This document shows positions 52,142 through 64,000 of a stretch of DNA of 64,000 bases, piece by piece (positions within the stretch are counted from its first letter, which is position 1; each line of letters opens with the position of its first letter). The DNA comes from Sulfuricella sp. Lineage in GTDB: Bacteria; Pseudomonadota; Gammaproteobacteria; Burkholderiales; Sulfuricellaceae. A model generated the notes under the pieces. The model saw nothing but the letters and a program-made list of their open reading frames with translations, searched no databases and had not been told where the DNA came from. The translations under genes and the position numbers were made by a program. The stretch covers positions 1-64,000 of the forward strand of contig JAQTNE010000013.1 of assembly GCA_028713975.1 (NCBI GenBank), written 5' to 3'.

Positions 52142-52165
52142 AAAGGGCAGCCGAGGCTGCCCTTT
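52142..52165 (-). terminator. panD rho-independent terminator
   Basis: AAAGGGCAGCC (52142-52152) and GGCTGCCCTTT (52155-52165) form an 11-bp stem. On the minus strand it is followed by ATTTTGTTT, just past the panD stop. Confidence 0.8.
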
Positions 52166-52183
52166 GCGATTCTCAATCAGGTT

Positions 52184-52564
52184 TTAAGCAGCCTGCACCG
52201 GAATCTCGTGGCGCTGCCCGACAATCTGGTTGAGTCCGTTCACATAGACCAGATCAGGCTGGAACTTCTGCAACTCCAGTTCATTGTATATGGCGTAGGT
52301 GGCGATAATCACCAGGTCGCCGGGATTCGCCTTGTGCGCCGCAGCGCCGTTCACGGAAATGACGCCCGAACCGCGCTCCGCCTTGATAGCGTAGGTGGTA
52401 AAACGCTCACCGTTGGTCACATTGTAGATGTCGATCTGCTGGTACTCGCGGATGTCCGCCGCTTCCAGCAGAACCTCGTCAATCGCGCACGAGCCTTCGT
52501 AATGAAGCTCGGAGTGGGTAACGGTAACGCGGTGCAATTTGGATTTGAGCATCGTTCTTTGCAT
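52184..52564 (-). CDS. panD: aspartate 1-decarboxylase
   Basis: A 126-residue pyruvoyl enzyme that makes beta-alanine for pantothenate. The proenzyme self-cleaves between G24 and S25 in [10 protein letters not shown]25 becomes the pyruvoyl group. [20 protein letters not shown] is typical of the C-terminal part. [13 protein letters not shown] aligns with the E. coli start. Last gene of the panB...panC-panD set on this strand. Confidence 0.97.
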   Translation of the reverse strand: MQRTMLKSKLHRVTVTHSELHYEGSCAIDEVLLEAADIREYQQIDIYNVTNGERFTTYAIKAERGSGVISVNGAAAHKANPGDLVIIATYAIYNELELQKFQPDLVYVNGLNQIVGQRHEIPVQAA

Positions 52565-52600
52565 GAAGGCTCACTCCACTATCTGGAAAAAAGACAGGCA

Positions 52601-53446
52601 TTATAAACTTCTGCCACTGCTGACACAAACTTCAACATTATCAATCAGGCGGGTGTGCCCCAGCCATCCTGCCGCCAGCACCACCAAACCGGCATCGCCT
52701 GCCTTGGCTGGCAACAACGACTCAACGGCACGCACCGAAACATAATCGACCCGCCAACCATGAGCTTCCAGGTCGGCTGCCGCGGCGTGCTCCAGCGCCG
52801 CATAATCGCCGCCACCCGCAACAATAGACTCCTTCATGCGCACAAGGTTCCGGTACAAGCGGATCGCCTCGGCGCGTTCTTCCCCGCTCAGGTAGCCATT
52901 GCGCGAACTGAGGGCAAGGCCGTCCGCAGCGCGCAGGGTTTCTCCCGCCACGATCTCCACCGGCAGGTTGAGCTGCCGCGCCATAGCGCGGATCACGTGC
53001 AATTGCTGGTAATCCTTCTTGCCGAACACCGCCGCCTGCGGCTGGACGATGTTGAACAGCTTCAGCACCACCGTTGCCACACCGCGGAAGTGACCGGGCC
53101 GGAACGCCCCGCACAACTCGGCAGCAACCGGCGGCGGCTCGACGAACACCTGCTGCGATTCGGGATAAAGCTCGTCCACCATCGGTGCAAACACCACGTC
53201 CGCCAAGCCTTCCAGCTTCGCGCAGTCGGCCTCCAGAGTGCGGGGGTACTGATTGAAATCTTCGCTCGGGCCGAACTGGATCGGGTTGACAAAAATGCTC
53301 GCCACCACGCACCGGCCATGCTCGCGCGCCTGCCTGACCAAGGCCACATGGCCCTCATGCAGGTTGCCCATGGTGGGAACGAAAGCGACCGACGGCTCGG
53401 ATTTGAGCCGGTCGCGCAGTTCAGGAGTGGTTGAAATAATCTGCAT
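52601..53446 (-). CDS. panC: pantothenate synthetase
   Basis: A 281-residue ATP-dependent ligase joining pantoate and beta-alanine. [18 protein letters not shown] has the HIGH-type nucleotide site, [20 protein letters not shown] the pantoate pocket, and [11 protein letters not shown] the KMSKS-like loop. It is 36 bp upstream of panD. Between it and panB lies a 1.2-kb segment with a phage-type gene, which breaks the usual panB-panC adjacency. Confidence 0.97.
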   Translation of the reverse strand: MQIISTTPELRDRLKSEPSVAFVPTMGNLHEGHVALVRQAREHGRCVVASIFVNPIQFGPSEDFNQYPRTLEADCAKLEGLADVVFAPMVDELYPESQQVFVEPPPVAAELCGAFRPGHFRGVATVVLKLFNIVQPQAAVFGKKDYQQLHVIRAMARQLNLPVEIVAGETLRAADGLALSSRNGYLSGEERAEAIRLYRNLVRMKESIVAGGGDYAALEHAAAADLEAHGWRVDYVSVRAVESLLPAKAGDAGLVVLAAGWLGHTRLIDNVEVCVSSGRSL

Positions 53447-53544
53447 GTCGAATACTCAATGTTTTGAATAACCGAACCTGAAAGACACGCTTAAAGACGC
53501 CAAACAGGATTGCCAGGTTATTTTAGGGTAAGGCTTTAAGCCAG

Positions 53545-54481
53545 TCATTTTTTCTTATTCTTCAATTTCTTTTCCCCGATCTTGCCGCGTTGCGTGGCAG
53601 GCACAGGTGGATTGATTTCTTTGAGTAGATCATCCGGCGAACTCAGATAATTCTGTCGGCTGACCACCGGCTTGCCCGATTTCTCTTCCAGTTCCTTACG
53701 GGCATTGCCGGCGACGACACCGCCTTCCTTGGCTGCCTTGCGGTTGTCGGCTAAACCCTGGGCATCCTTGCGCTTGGCGATTTCGGTAGTGCTGGCTTCG
53801 CCCAGCATGGTAAAAATCAGCTCCAGATCGGTCATGTGATCGCGCAGATTGTTGCCGGTCTTCACCTTGTCCAGCCCCTTGATCCGGCTGTGCGCACCCG
53901 GCGTCACGCCGAAAGTGGCACGAGCAATCTCGTGCGGTCAGGATGGAGTATTCCCGGCCTTCCCGCACCCCGCGCGCCTTCCACTCGTCTGTCAGCTCGC
54001 CGCGAATAGCAATCGAGCGTAGCCGCTTCTCGATCCAAGCCTGCGGATAACCCTTGGCCTGATACAACTCGCGTGCACGGGCGCTGGCAAGCTCCGGATT
54101 TTCGATCTCCTTCACCCGCTCGTAGCCTATCTGAGCCAGCCAGCGCTTGAACGGCTCGGCCTTGGGTGAGGGGATGGACTGGATGATACGGAACAAAGTT
54201 TCGGTGTTGGCGCAGTCGGTTTCACGCTGCTTGCCGTCGGACGCAACAAGTTTCAACCTTACGATTTTTTCGTAAGGTTGCTCTGAACCTGCTTCCAGAG
54301 CCATTTTCCGCTTCAGGTCTGACCAATAGCGATTTGGATTGTTGCTATCTGAAAGGACTCCCACAACATCAATAACAGAAAACCACCACTCGTTGCCATG
54401 CCAAGTTCGGCGAATAGCCTGTTCCTGAAAGACGACGATATGGTCAGCCTGCATATCAGAGATTTCGATCTCTTTGCTCAT
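53545..54481 (-). pseudogene. BRO-N domain phage antirepressor-like gene, frameshifted
   Basis: The N-terminal 180 codons from ATG 54481 encode a BRO-N domain: IVVFQEQAIRRTWHGNEWWF, SVIDVVGVLSDSNNPNRYW, and RWLAQIGYERVKEIENPELA. After REYSILTA the frame shifts near 53931-53936, where one base appears extra. The other frame continues EIARATFGVTPGAHSRIKGL and on to a Lys-rich end at 53545. The product of a single corrected frame would be about 311 residues. It is a phage-derived gene lodged between panB and panC; a sequencing error cannot be excluded. Confidence 0.8.
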
Positions 54482-54517
54482 GCGTCTACTCCATTCGAGT
54501 TACGCCCCATTTCGAGA

Positions 54518-54664
54518 CTAAGCAGATGAAATTTGCTCCAATAGTTTCTGCAAATACCCATAGAAAAAATCTTCAATATCGCCATGGGTCAACGAGTTAA
54601 CCGCCTCATCTTCAATCTTGATTACACCGGAAGCAAGATGATTCGTCCGAATCCGCTGCCAACG
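54518..54664 (-). other. 48-codon open frame directly after panB, in the same frame
   Basis: Immediately past the panB TAA the same frame stays open for 48 codons to a TAG at 54518. It encodes a protein-like sequence (HLASGVIKIEDEAVNSL, THGDIEDFFYGYLQKLLEQI). There is no good start codon. It may be the tail of an older gene fused or truncated when the BRO-type gene arrived, or a chance frame. The rest of this 183-bp gap shows nothing else. Confidence 0.3.
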
Positions 54665-55462
54665 TTAGAAACAATGCTCCGCAGATGGGAACCCGCCATC
54701 CTTCACTGCCCGCACGTATTGCTCGACAGCCGCCTGGATGCTGCCTGCGCCTTGCAGGAAATTCTTGGCGAACTTGGGCGACTTGCCGGGATAGATGCCG
54801 AGCAGGTCATACAGCACCAGTACCTGGCCGGAGCAATCAAGCCCCGCGCCGATGCCGATGGTGGGAATCGCCAGTTGCTGCGTCACCTGTTGTCCCAGCG
54901 CCGCCGGGATCGCCTCCAGCAACATCATGGAAGCGCCTGCGTCTTGCAAGACAAGGGCATCTTCCAGTAATTTTTTCGCCGCCGCGTCGCCCTTGCCCTG
55001 CACCCTGTAGCCGCCGAGCTGATGAACCGATTGGGGCGTCAACCCGATGTGGCCAAAAACCGGAATGCCGCGCTCGACCAGGAAGGCCACGGTCTTCGCC
55101 ATCACCGCACCGCCTTCCAGCTTGACCATCTGCGCACCTGCCGCCATCAGCTTCGCGGCATTGCGCAACGCCTGGGCCGGGCTTTGCTGGTAGCTGCCGA
55201 ACGGCATGTCGGCGACGATAAAAGCCCGTTCGGCGCCGCGTGCGACGCAGCGGGTATGGTAAATCATCTCGTCCATACTCACCGGCAGGGTGGTTTCCTC
55301 GCCCTGCACCACCATGCCGAGCGAATCGCCCACCAGCAGCACGTCGGTGCCGGCATTTTCCAGCAAGGCGGCAAAGCTCGCGTCGTAGCAGGTCAGCACG
55401 GCGATCTTCTCGCCGTCGCGCATCATTTTCTGCAATGTGGTCATGGTGGTTCGCATGGACAT
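54665..55462 (-). CDS. panB: ketopantoate hydroxymethyltransferase
   Basis: A 265-residue TIM-barrel enzyme making ketopantoate from 2-ketoisovalerate and methylene-tetrahydrofolate. [20 protein letters not shown], then [19 protein letters not shown] and [11 protein letters not shown], are family motifs; [20 protein letters not shown] is the metal and substrate region. It follows the deoxynucleoside kinase gene by 24 bp, as in other betaproteobacteria. Confidence 0.96.
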   Translation of the reverse strand: MSMRTTMTTLQKMMRDGEKIAVLTCYDASFAALLENAGTDVLLVGDSLGMVVQGEETTLPVSMDEMIYHTRCVARGAERAFIVADMPFGSYQQSPAQALRNAAKLMAAGAQMVKLEGGAVMAKTVAFLVERGIPVFGHIGLTPQSVHQLGGYRVQGKGDAAAKKLLEDALVLQDAGASMMLLEAIPAALGQQVTQQLAIPTIGIGAGLDCSGQVLVLYDLLGIYPGKSPKFAKNFLQGAGSIQAAVEQYVRAVKDGGFPSAEHCF

Positions 55463-55486
55463 TCGATCCCCGTTTTTAATGGCGCA

Positions 55487-56128
55487 TCAGGCAGAGTAGT
55501 TGAAATATTCCCGCCCGCCGCGCATCTGGCCGATGCGCTCGATCAGCAGATCCAGAGCCTGCGGTTGTTCGACGAAATTGAGGTGTTCGCTGTTGACGAT
55601 CAGCAGCGGCGATGCGTCGTAATGGTAGAAGTAGCGGCTGTAGCTTTCGGCCACGCGCGTCAGGTAATCGAGCGAAACGGACGACTCATACTCTACGCCG
55701 CGCCCCCTGACGCGATCGGCCAGCACTTCCGGCGCCACCTGCAAATAAATCATCAAATCCGGGGTGGGCGTCTGCGTTTTCAAATGCGTATAAATCTGCT
55801 GGTACAGGCGGTACTCCTCGTCGCTCAGATTGAGCTGCGCGAACAACTGATCCTTGTCGAGCATGAAATCGGCCACGGTGGCGCGACCGAACAATTCCAT
55901 CTGCTTCAGGTCCTGCACCTGCGAAGCGCGCTGAAACAGGAAAAATAGCTGGGTAGACAAGGCATAGCGCGCCGCATCCTGGTAGAACCTTGCCAGGAAG
56001 GGGTTGGCATCCGCGTTTTCGAGCATCAGCTCGGCCTGGAAGCGTTCGGCAAGCAAGCGCGCCAGGCTGGTCTTGCCGGCCCCGATCGGCCCCGCAACCA
56101 CCACATAACGGTATTTATCGAACAGCAT
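55487..56128 (-). CDS. deoxynucleoside kinase (dNK/dGK-dCK type)
   Basis: A 213-residue P-loop kinase that phosphorylates deoxynucleosides for salvage. VVVAGPIGAGKTSLARLLAE is the Walker A region, LENADANPFLARFYQD the substrate Glu segment, and RGRGVEYESSVSLDYL the lid with arginines. It sits between folK and panB, its usual location in betaproteobacteria, six bases downstream of folK. Confidence 0.88.
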   Translation of the reverse strand: MLFDKYRYVVVAGPIGAGKTSLARLLAERFQAELMLENADANPFLARFYQDAARYALSTQLFFLFQRASQVQDLKQMELFGRATVADFMLDKDQLFAQLNLSDEEYRLYQQIYTHLKTQTPTPDLMIYLQVAPEVLADRVRGRGVEYESSVSLDYLTRVAESYSRYFYHYDASPLLIVNSEHLNFVEQPQALDLLIERIGQMRGGREYFNYSA

Positions 56129-56134
56129 CCTTGC

Positions 56135-56629
56135 CTATCCTTCCACCCGCTCAACCCGTTGGTCGGTGCATTTTTCGAGGCACTCTTCCACCCCGCCATG
56201 TCCGCCTATGATGCAGGACGGCGCGATTTCATGCAAAGGCTGGAGCACGAAGGCGCGTTCGTGCATGCGCGGATGCGGCAGGGTCAGGCCATGCTCGTGG
56301 CAACTCAGATCGTCGTAAAGCAGGATGTCCAGGTCAAGAATGCGCGGCGCATTGCGAAATTCGCGCACGCGTCCGTGGCGATGCTCCATGTCGAGCAGCG
56401 CATCGAGCAACTGGTGGGGCGTCAGGCCGGTTTCGATTTCCGCCACGGCGTTGATAAAATCGGGCTGTTCGGCATAACCCACCGGCGCGCTGCGGTAGAG
56501 CGAAGAACTCGACAGCAGCCGGGTTTGCGGCAGCTTGCCGAACTCGGCAAAGGCTTTCAGTATCTGGTTGCCGGGGTCGGACAGGTTGCTGCCGAGACCG
56601 ATGAAGGCGCGCTTGTAAGGCTGCGACAT
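56135..56629 (-). CDS. folK: 2-amino-4-hydroxy-6-hydroxymethyldihydropteridine pyrophosphokinase
   Basis: A 164-residue folate-pathway enzyme that transfers pyrophosphate from ATP to the pterin. AFIGLGSNLSDP and the HRHGRVREFRNAPRILDLDI segment with its DLD metal site are diagnostic. The start at 56629 (MSQPYKRAF) lies four bases after the pcnB stop, so the two are coupled. folE2 of the same pathway is elsewhere in the window. Confidence 0.95.
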   Translation of the reverse strand: MSQPYKRAFIGLGSNLSDPGNQILKAFAEFGKLPQTRLLSSSSLYRSAPVGYAEQPDFINAVAEIETGLTPHQLLDALLDMEHRHGRVREFRNAPRILDLDILLYDDLSCHEHGLTLPHPRMHERAFVLQPLHEIAPSCIIGGHGGVEECLEKCTDQRVERVEG

Positions 56630-56633
56630 GAAA

Positions 56634-57998
56634 TCAGTCCTGCGGCCCGGCGGTTGGCTCTCCTCCCGCCGCACCGGAGGGCTTGCGTCGGCGGCGGCGT
56701 TTTTTCGGGCCGACTTCGTCCTTGATCAGCATGTCGCCGCGCTTGGCGTCGCCGGCATCCTGAAAAGTATCCCACCAGCGACCGACTTCGGCGTCCACTT
56801 CGCCGCTCTCGCAACGCATCACCAGAAAATCGTAGGCGGCGCGAAAACGCGGATGCTCGAGCAGGCGGAACGGGCGCTGGCCGGCGCGCTGCAGGAAGCG
56901 CGGCTGCATCGACCAGATTTCCTTCATCACCGCATCGTAGCGGTGCGGGATGGCGAGTTTTTTCTGCTGTGCCGACAGCACTTGATCCATCGCCTGGTGC
57001 AGGGCCGGCGCCGGTCTTTCTCCGGCATCCTGAATCTGTTGCCAGGCCGCCAGCACTTCATGCCAGAGCAGGGCGGCGAACAGAAAAGCGGGGGAAACCG
57101 GCTTTTCTTCCGCGATGCGCTGGTCGGTCTTGGCCAGAGCTTGCATGATGAAGCGCTCGCCCAGCGGCTGCTCCAGAATCACGTCGAGCATCGGCAGCAA
57201 GCCGTGATGCAGGCCCTTCTTGCGCAGCAGCCGGATGCTTTCAACGGCATGACCGGAAAACAGCAGCTTGAGCATTTCGTCGAACAAGCGCGCGGCGGGG
57301 ACATCCTCCAGCAGCACCGCCAACTGCCTGATCGGCTTGATCGCCGCCGGGTCGAGCTTCAGCCCGAGCTTGGCGGCAAAGCGCACGGCGCGCAGCATCC
57401 GCACCGGGTCTTCGCGGTAGCGCTGGGCCGGGTCGCCGATGATGCGCAGCACCCCGGCCTTGAGGTCGGCGACGCCATCGTGATAATCCCAGATTTCCTG
57501 GCTGACCGGGTCGTAATACATCGCGTTGACGGTGAAATCGCGGCGCATGGCATCCTCTTCCTGCGAGCCGAACACGTTGTCGCGCAGGATGCGACCGCTT
57601 TCCTGGTCGGTCTGGCGGTCGTCGCTGTCGTTATTGGTGGCGACGGCGACGGTGCGGAAGGTGGAAACCTCGATGGTTTCCGGGCCGCACATTACGTGGA
57701 CGATGCGGAAGCGCCGACCGATGATGCGGGAACGCCGGAACAGATTGCGCACCTCATCCGGGTCGGCGTCGGTAGCCACGTCAAAATCCTTGGGCTCCCG
57801 GCCCAGCAGCAGATCGCGCACCGCGCCGCCGACGACGAAAGCCTTGAAACCCGCCTGTTGCAGCGTTTTTACGGTCTTCAGCGCACATGGCGTGAGGTGG
57901 TCGGCGGTGATACCGTGGGACTTCAGTTTGAAGATGCGCGGCTCGCCGTTTTTTGGCGATTTCTTTTTAAAAACCCGGTTGATTAGCTTGTGGATCAT
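56634..57998 (-). CDS. pcnB: poly(A) polymerase I
   Basis: A 454-residue class II nucleotidyltransferase that adds 3' poly(A) tails and so promotes RNA decay. AFVVGGAVRDLLLGREPKDF and DVATDADPDEV hold the catalytic aspartates. The C-terminus is basic (KKRRRRRKPSG), as in proteobacterial PcnB. Absence of CCA-adding-specific features and the pcnB-folK order support poly(A) polymerase over tRNA nucleotidyltransferase. Confidence 0.94.
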   Translation of the reverse strand: MIHKLINRVFKKKSPKNGEPRIFKLKSHGITADHLTPCALKTVKTLQQAGFKAFVVGGAVRDLLLGREPKDFDVATDADPDEVRNLFRRSRIIGRRFRIVHVMCGPETIEVSTFRTVAVATNNDSDDRQTDQESGRILRDNVFGSQEEDAMRRDFTVNAMYYDPVSQEIWDYHDGVADLKAGVLRIIGDPAQRYREDPVRMLRAVRFAAKLGLKLDPAAIKPIRQLAVLLEDVPAARLFDEMLKLLFSGHAVESIRLLRKKGLHHGLLPMLDVILEQPLGERFIMQALAKTDQRIAEEKPVSPAFLFAALLWHEVLAAWQQIQDAGERPAPALHQAMDQVLSAQQKKLAIPHRYDAVMKEIWSMQPRFLQRAGQRPFRLLEHPRFRAAYDFLVMRCESGEVDAEVGRWWDTFQDAGDAKRGDMLIKDEVGPKKRRRRRKPSGAAGGEPTAGPQD

Positions 57999-58121
57999 CG
58001 ATTGGAGTTCGAGAAAAATACGAAGGTAAATAAGGTGTTCGTCATTCGCCAGCAGTCCCGCGACAACGCTGCCGTATCATACAGCAACGGCGCATGATCG
58101 CAAAAACTCGCGCCATGACCG

Positions 58122-58784
58122 TTAGCGCAAACTGAGCACTGGCCAGCCGTTGTTCTCGGCATGCGCCTTCAACGTGGGGTCGGGGTCCACCGCCACCGGC
58201 TTGCTGACCCGCGCCAGCAGCGGCAGGTCGTTAAGGGAATCGCTGTAAAACCAGCTTTCCGTCACGTCGCCCCAATCCACCCCGCGCTGCTTGAGCCAGG
58301 CGTCAAGTCGGACGATTTTGCCATCGCGAAAACAGGGCGTGCCTTCAACCTTGCCGGTGAACTCGCCGCCGTTCTGCTCCGGCTCGGTGGCAATCAGGTG
58401 CTCTACGCCAAACTCCCGCGCGATCGGCGCGGTGACGAAGCTGTTGGTGGCGGTGATGATCGCCACCAGATCGGCATCTCCCAAAGAGCGGGCAACCAGT
58501 TCGCGCGCGCGCTGGTTGATGATCGGCAGGATGCGCTCGTGCATGAACTGCTTGTGCCAGACATCCAGTTGCGTCCGCAGATGGCGGGACAACGGCTTGA
58601 GCTGGAAATCGAGGAACTCGTGGATGTCCAGCGTGCCCGCCTTGTACTGGTCGTAGAATTCCTGATTGCGCGCCTCGTAAACTTCACGGTCGAGCACGCC
58701 GCGCTCGATCAGAAATTGCGCCCACTCGAAATCGCTGTCACCACAAAGCAACGTGTTGTCCAGATCGAAAAGCACCAGTTTCAA
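58122..58784 (-). CDS. HAD-superfamily IB phosphatase
   Basis: A 220-residue HAD hydrolase of the SerB-like IB class. VLFDLDNTLLCGDSDFEW supplies the nucleophile aspartate (DxD), IITATNSFVTAP the second motif, and YSDSLNDLPLL the metal-binding aspartates. It resembles phosphoserine-phosphatase-like proteins of betaproteobacteria, but the substrate is unknown. Alone on its strand, back-to-back with the CbiM-like gene. Confidence 0.88.
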   Translation of the reverse strand: MKLVLFDLDNTLLCGDSDFEWAQFLIERGVLDREVYEARNQEFYDQYKAGTLDIHEFLDFQLKPLSRHLRTQLDVWHKQFMHERILPIINQRARELVARSLGDADLVAIITATNSFVTAPIAREFGVEHLIATEPEQNGGEFTGKVEGTPCFRDGKIVRLDAWLKQRGVDWGDVTESWFYSDSLNDLPLLARVSKPVAVDPDPTLKAHAENNGWPVLSLR

Positions 58785-58835
58785 GTTCCATGCTCCGCAT
58801 TAAATAATCGGGCCAGTATAGCGTAAAATAAATAG

Positions 58836-59501
58836 ATGGATTTACCTGACAACCTTCTGTCCGCCAACTGGTACTGGGCTGGCCAAGGACTCTGCGCGCT
58901 GGTGCTACTTTGGGCGGTGCGCACCGCACCCTGGCACAGGCTCAAGAACACCAGCCGGCTCAACCTGTGGCTGGGCGCGTGCGTGCTGCTGATGGCGATC
59001 TGGCACATCAAGACCGGCATCAAGCCGGGGCTGAATTTTCATCTGCTCGGCGCCACCGCCATGACGCTGATGTTCGGGCCGCAGCTTGCCCTGCTCGGCC
59101 TCGCCATCGTCCTGGCCGCCGTGACCCTGGCAGGCCTGAGCGGCTGGCAGGGATTCGGCTGGAATATGCTCGTCATGGGCGCCCTGCCGGTGGCGGTGAG
59201 CTACGCCATCTACTGGCTGGCCGACCACAAGCTGCCCAATCACCTGTTTATCTACATTTTCCTCAATGCTTTCTTCGGCGCAGCGCTGGCCATGGCCGCG
59301 GTCGGCTTGGGCGGGACGCTGCTGCTGCACCTGTCCGGCATCTACTTGGCGGCCTACCTCTACCACGACTATCTACCCTACTTCATCCTGCTGGCGTGGT
59401 CAGAAGCGGTTTCTACCGGCATGGCGATCACCCTGATGACGGTTTATTGCCCGGAGTGGGTCGACACCTTCGACGACCGCCGCTACCTGCACCACAAATA
59501 G
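58836..59501 (+). CDS. CbiM/NikM-like energy-coupling factor permease, orphan
   Basis: A 221-residue membrane protein with about six hydrophobic helices, resembling the substrate-binding S component of cobalt or nickel ECF transporters. GLNFHLLGATAMTLMFGPQL and GWQGFGWNMLVMGALPVAVS match the family. No ATPase (CbiO) or T component (CbiQ) is near, so it may use shared components elsewhere or work alone. The metal is not predictable from the sequence. Confidence 0.8.
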   Translation: MDLPDNLLSANWYWAGQGLCALVLLWAVRTAPWHRLKNTSRLNLWLGACVLLMAIWHIKTGIKPGLNFHLLGATAMTLMFGPQLALLGLAIVLAAVTLAGLSGWQGFGWNMLVMGALPVAVSYAIYWLADHKLPNHLFIYIFLNAFFGAALAMAAVGLGGTLLLHLSGIYLAAYLYHDYLPYFILLAWSEAVSTGMAITLMTVYCPEWVDTFDDRRYLHHK

Positions 59502-59506
59502 CGCAC

Positions 59507-59538
59507 AAAAAAAAGCCGCGCCAAAAAACCGGCGCAGC
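59507..59538 (-). terminator. nifJ rho-independent terminator
   Basis: On the minus strand GCTGCGCC (59538-59531) pairs with GGCGCGGC (59522-59515) with one G-U pair, followed by eight T's. Located 35 bp past the nifJ stop; it also lies at the 3' end of the convergent CbiM-like gene. Confidence 0.75.
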
Positions 59539-59572
59539 CCAAGGGGAACTGATTTAACTATCAGGACATTAA

Positions 59573-63178
<3,606 letters not shown>

Positions 63179-63383
63179 CAAATACCTCTTGAATAAATGT
63201 AATTTGGCGATGGGCTTAATATTCGAAACATAGCAGCTTGCTGTCAAAACTACCATGTCCAAGCATGCCTTGCAATTTTCGACATATTATATATGTGAGA
63301 TGTCTTATACAAGTATCAATAAAAAACTCCGCGCGCAAAATTCACCTTTCCAGGCCGGGTAATGTTTCGAGTCACCCAGAGTG

Positions 63384-63389
63384 TATAAT
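63384..63389 (+). promoter_or_regulatory. possible -10 box of hrpA
   Basis: TATAAT in GTGTATAATTCC, 32 bp before the hrpA GTG. No clear -35 hexamer was found. The nifJ-hrpA gap is 242 bp; its AT-rich part (63285-63305) may hold the nifJ promoter on the other strand. Confidence 0.35.
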
Positions 63390-63420
63390 TCCGGCACGCC
63401 CGCTTAACCTGTCAATCACT

Positions 63421-64000
63421 GTGCCACAAACGCTCCGAACCCTCGCCGCCGCCATTCCTGCCTGCATGATCGCCGACCGCCACGCTTTCCGGCGGCAACT
63501 GGACAAGCTGCGTGCCATGGCCGCTGCCGGCAAGCCGGTGGATGCGCCCCTGCAACAACTGGAGAACGCCATGACGCGCTCAGCGGACCGGCTGAAACAG
63601 CGTCTGTCCGGCTTGCCGGTTCCAGACTACCCAGAAGAACTGCCGGTATCCGGCAAGCGCGGTGAAATTGCCGCCGCCATTGCAGCCAACCAGGTGGTAA
63701 TCGTCTGCGGCGAAACCGGCTCGGGCAAGACCACCCAACTACCGAAAATCTGCCTGGAACTCCGGCGCGGCGCAGCCGGGCTGATCGGCCACACCCAGCC
63801 GCGCCGCATCGCCGCCCGCACCGTCGCCTCGCGCATTTCGCAGGAACTGAAGAGCCCGCTCGGCCAAGTGGTCGGCTACAAGGTGCGCTTCACCGACCAC
63901 ACCAGCCCGGACAGTTACGTCAAGCTGATGACCGACGGCATCCTGCTGGCGGAAACCCAGAACGACCGCTTTCTCAGCGCCTACGATACGATCATCATCG
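63421..64000 (+). CDS. hrpA: ATP-dependent RNA helicase HrpA, 5' part
   Basis: A DEAH-box helicase truncated by the window end; 193 codons are visible. After a helical N-terminal segment (residues 1-75), the Walker A motif is GETGSGKTTQ (97-106) and motif Ia is QPRRIAARTVA. VGYKVRFTDH and LMTDGILLAE match HrpA. The start is a GTG at 63421, giving VPQTLRTLAA; no other start upstream in frame is evident. HrpA acts in mRNA processing and rescue of stalled ribosomes in E. coli. Confidence 0.92.
   Translation, partial: MPQTLRTLAAAIPACMIADRHAFRRQLDKLRAMAAAGKPVDAPLQQLENAMTRSADRLKQRLSGLPVPDYPEELPVSGKRGEIAAAIAANQVVIVCGETGSGKTTQLPKICLELRRGAAGLIGHTQPRRIAARTVASRISQELKSPLGQVVGYKVRFTDHTSPDSYVKLMTDGILLAETQNDRFLSAYDTIII

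Overview
This 64-kb window is a moderately GC-rich bacterial chromosome segment. Gene families and gene order point to a betaproteobacterium, probably of the Nitrosomonadales type: murJ-ribF-ileS-lspA-fkpB, queA-tgt-yajC-secD-secF, pcnB-folK-deoxynucleoside kinase-panB and rpsT-argD-argF-argG. Fe-superoxide dismutase, exported methionine sulfoxide reductases and a one-chain pyruvate:ferredoxin oxidoreductase suggest a lifestyle that meets both oxygen and low-oxygen conditions. No species can be named from the sequence alone.

Layout. 0.2-6.8 kb (minus strand): fkpB, lspA, ileS, ribF, murJ, with several dispersed repeats, one inside ileS. 7.1-7.8 kb: sodB. 7.8-11.6 kb: an AT-rich, apparently foreign island with four unusual genes: a nucleotidyltransferase-fold protein, an XRE repressor fused to an ImmA/IrrE metallopeptidase, a phage-T4-beta-type protein, and a convergent sce7726-type protein with a PD-(D/E)XK nuclease-like core. 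11.7-19.9 kb: dusC, small hydrolytic or unknown genes, a rhodanese, then an exported methionine-sulfoxide repair set (msrB, dipZ, msrA), a methyltransferase and a glutathione transferase. 20.0-27.9 kb: rpsT, the arginine genes argD-argF-argG, ppnP, yajQ, a DJ-1 protein, an amidotransferase, an aspartic protease and folE2. 28-31 kb: isoprenoid genes dxs and ispA with xseB. 31.2-36.5 kb: a DMT transporter, a diguanylate cyclase and a CHASE/PAS histidine kinase with its LuxR-type regulator. 36.6-44.4 kb: purB, dedA, secFD, yajC, tgt, queA.

44.5-47.2 kb is a second accessory patch next to a tRNA-Leu(CAA) gene: a truncated IS3-family element, a ChpS/ChpB-like (MazEF superfamily) toxin-antitoxin pair, and a HigBA-like pair whose toxin is frameshifted. 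47.3-51.8 kb holds a periplasmic binding protein, a large hybrid kinase and a receiver protein, with no transporter genes. 52.2-58.8 kb has pantothenate genes (panD, panC, panB; panC and panB are separated by a frameshifted BRO-type phage gene), a deoxynucleoside kinase, folK, pcnB and a HAD phosphatase. The end has an orphan CbiM-like membrane protein, nifJ, and the start of hrpA running off the window.

The strongest candidate for an undescribed system is the 7.8-11.6 kb island. Three of its genes are translationally coupled behind a predicted promoter whose -10 element lies inside a perfect inverted repeat, as expected for an autoregulated toxin-antitoxin or defence module. A second theme is the load of intergenic repeats: at least four families, including six copies of a GAGGACGCGG-type inverted repeat. 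One repeat of another family is inserted in frame in ileS, and one GAGGACGCGG copy supplies the ribF stop codon.
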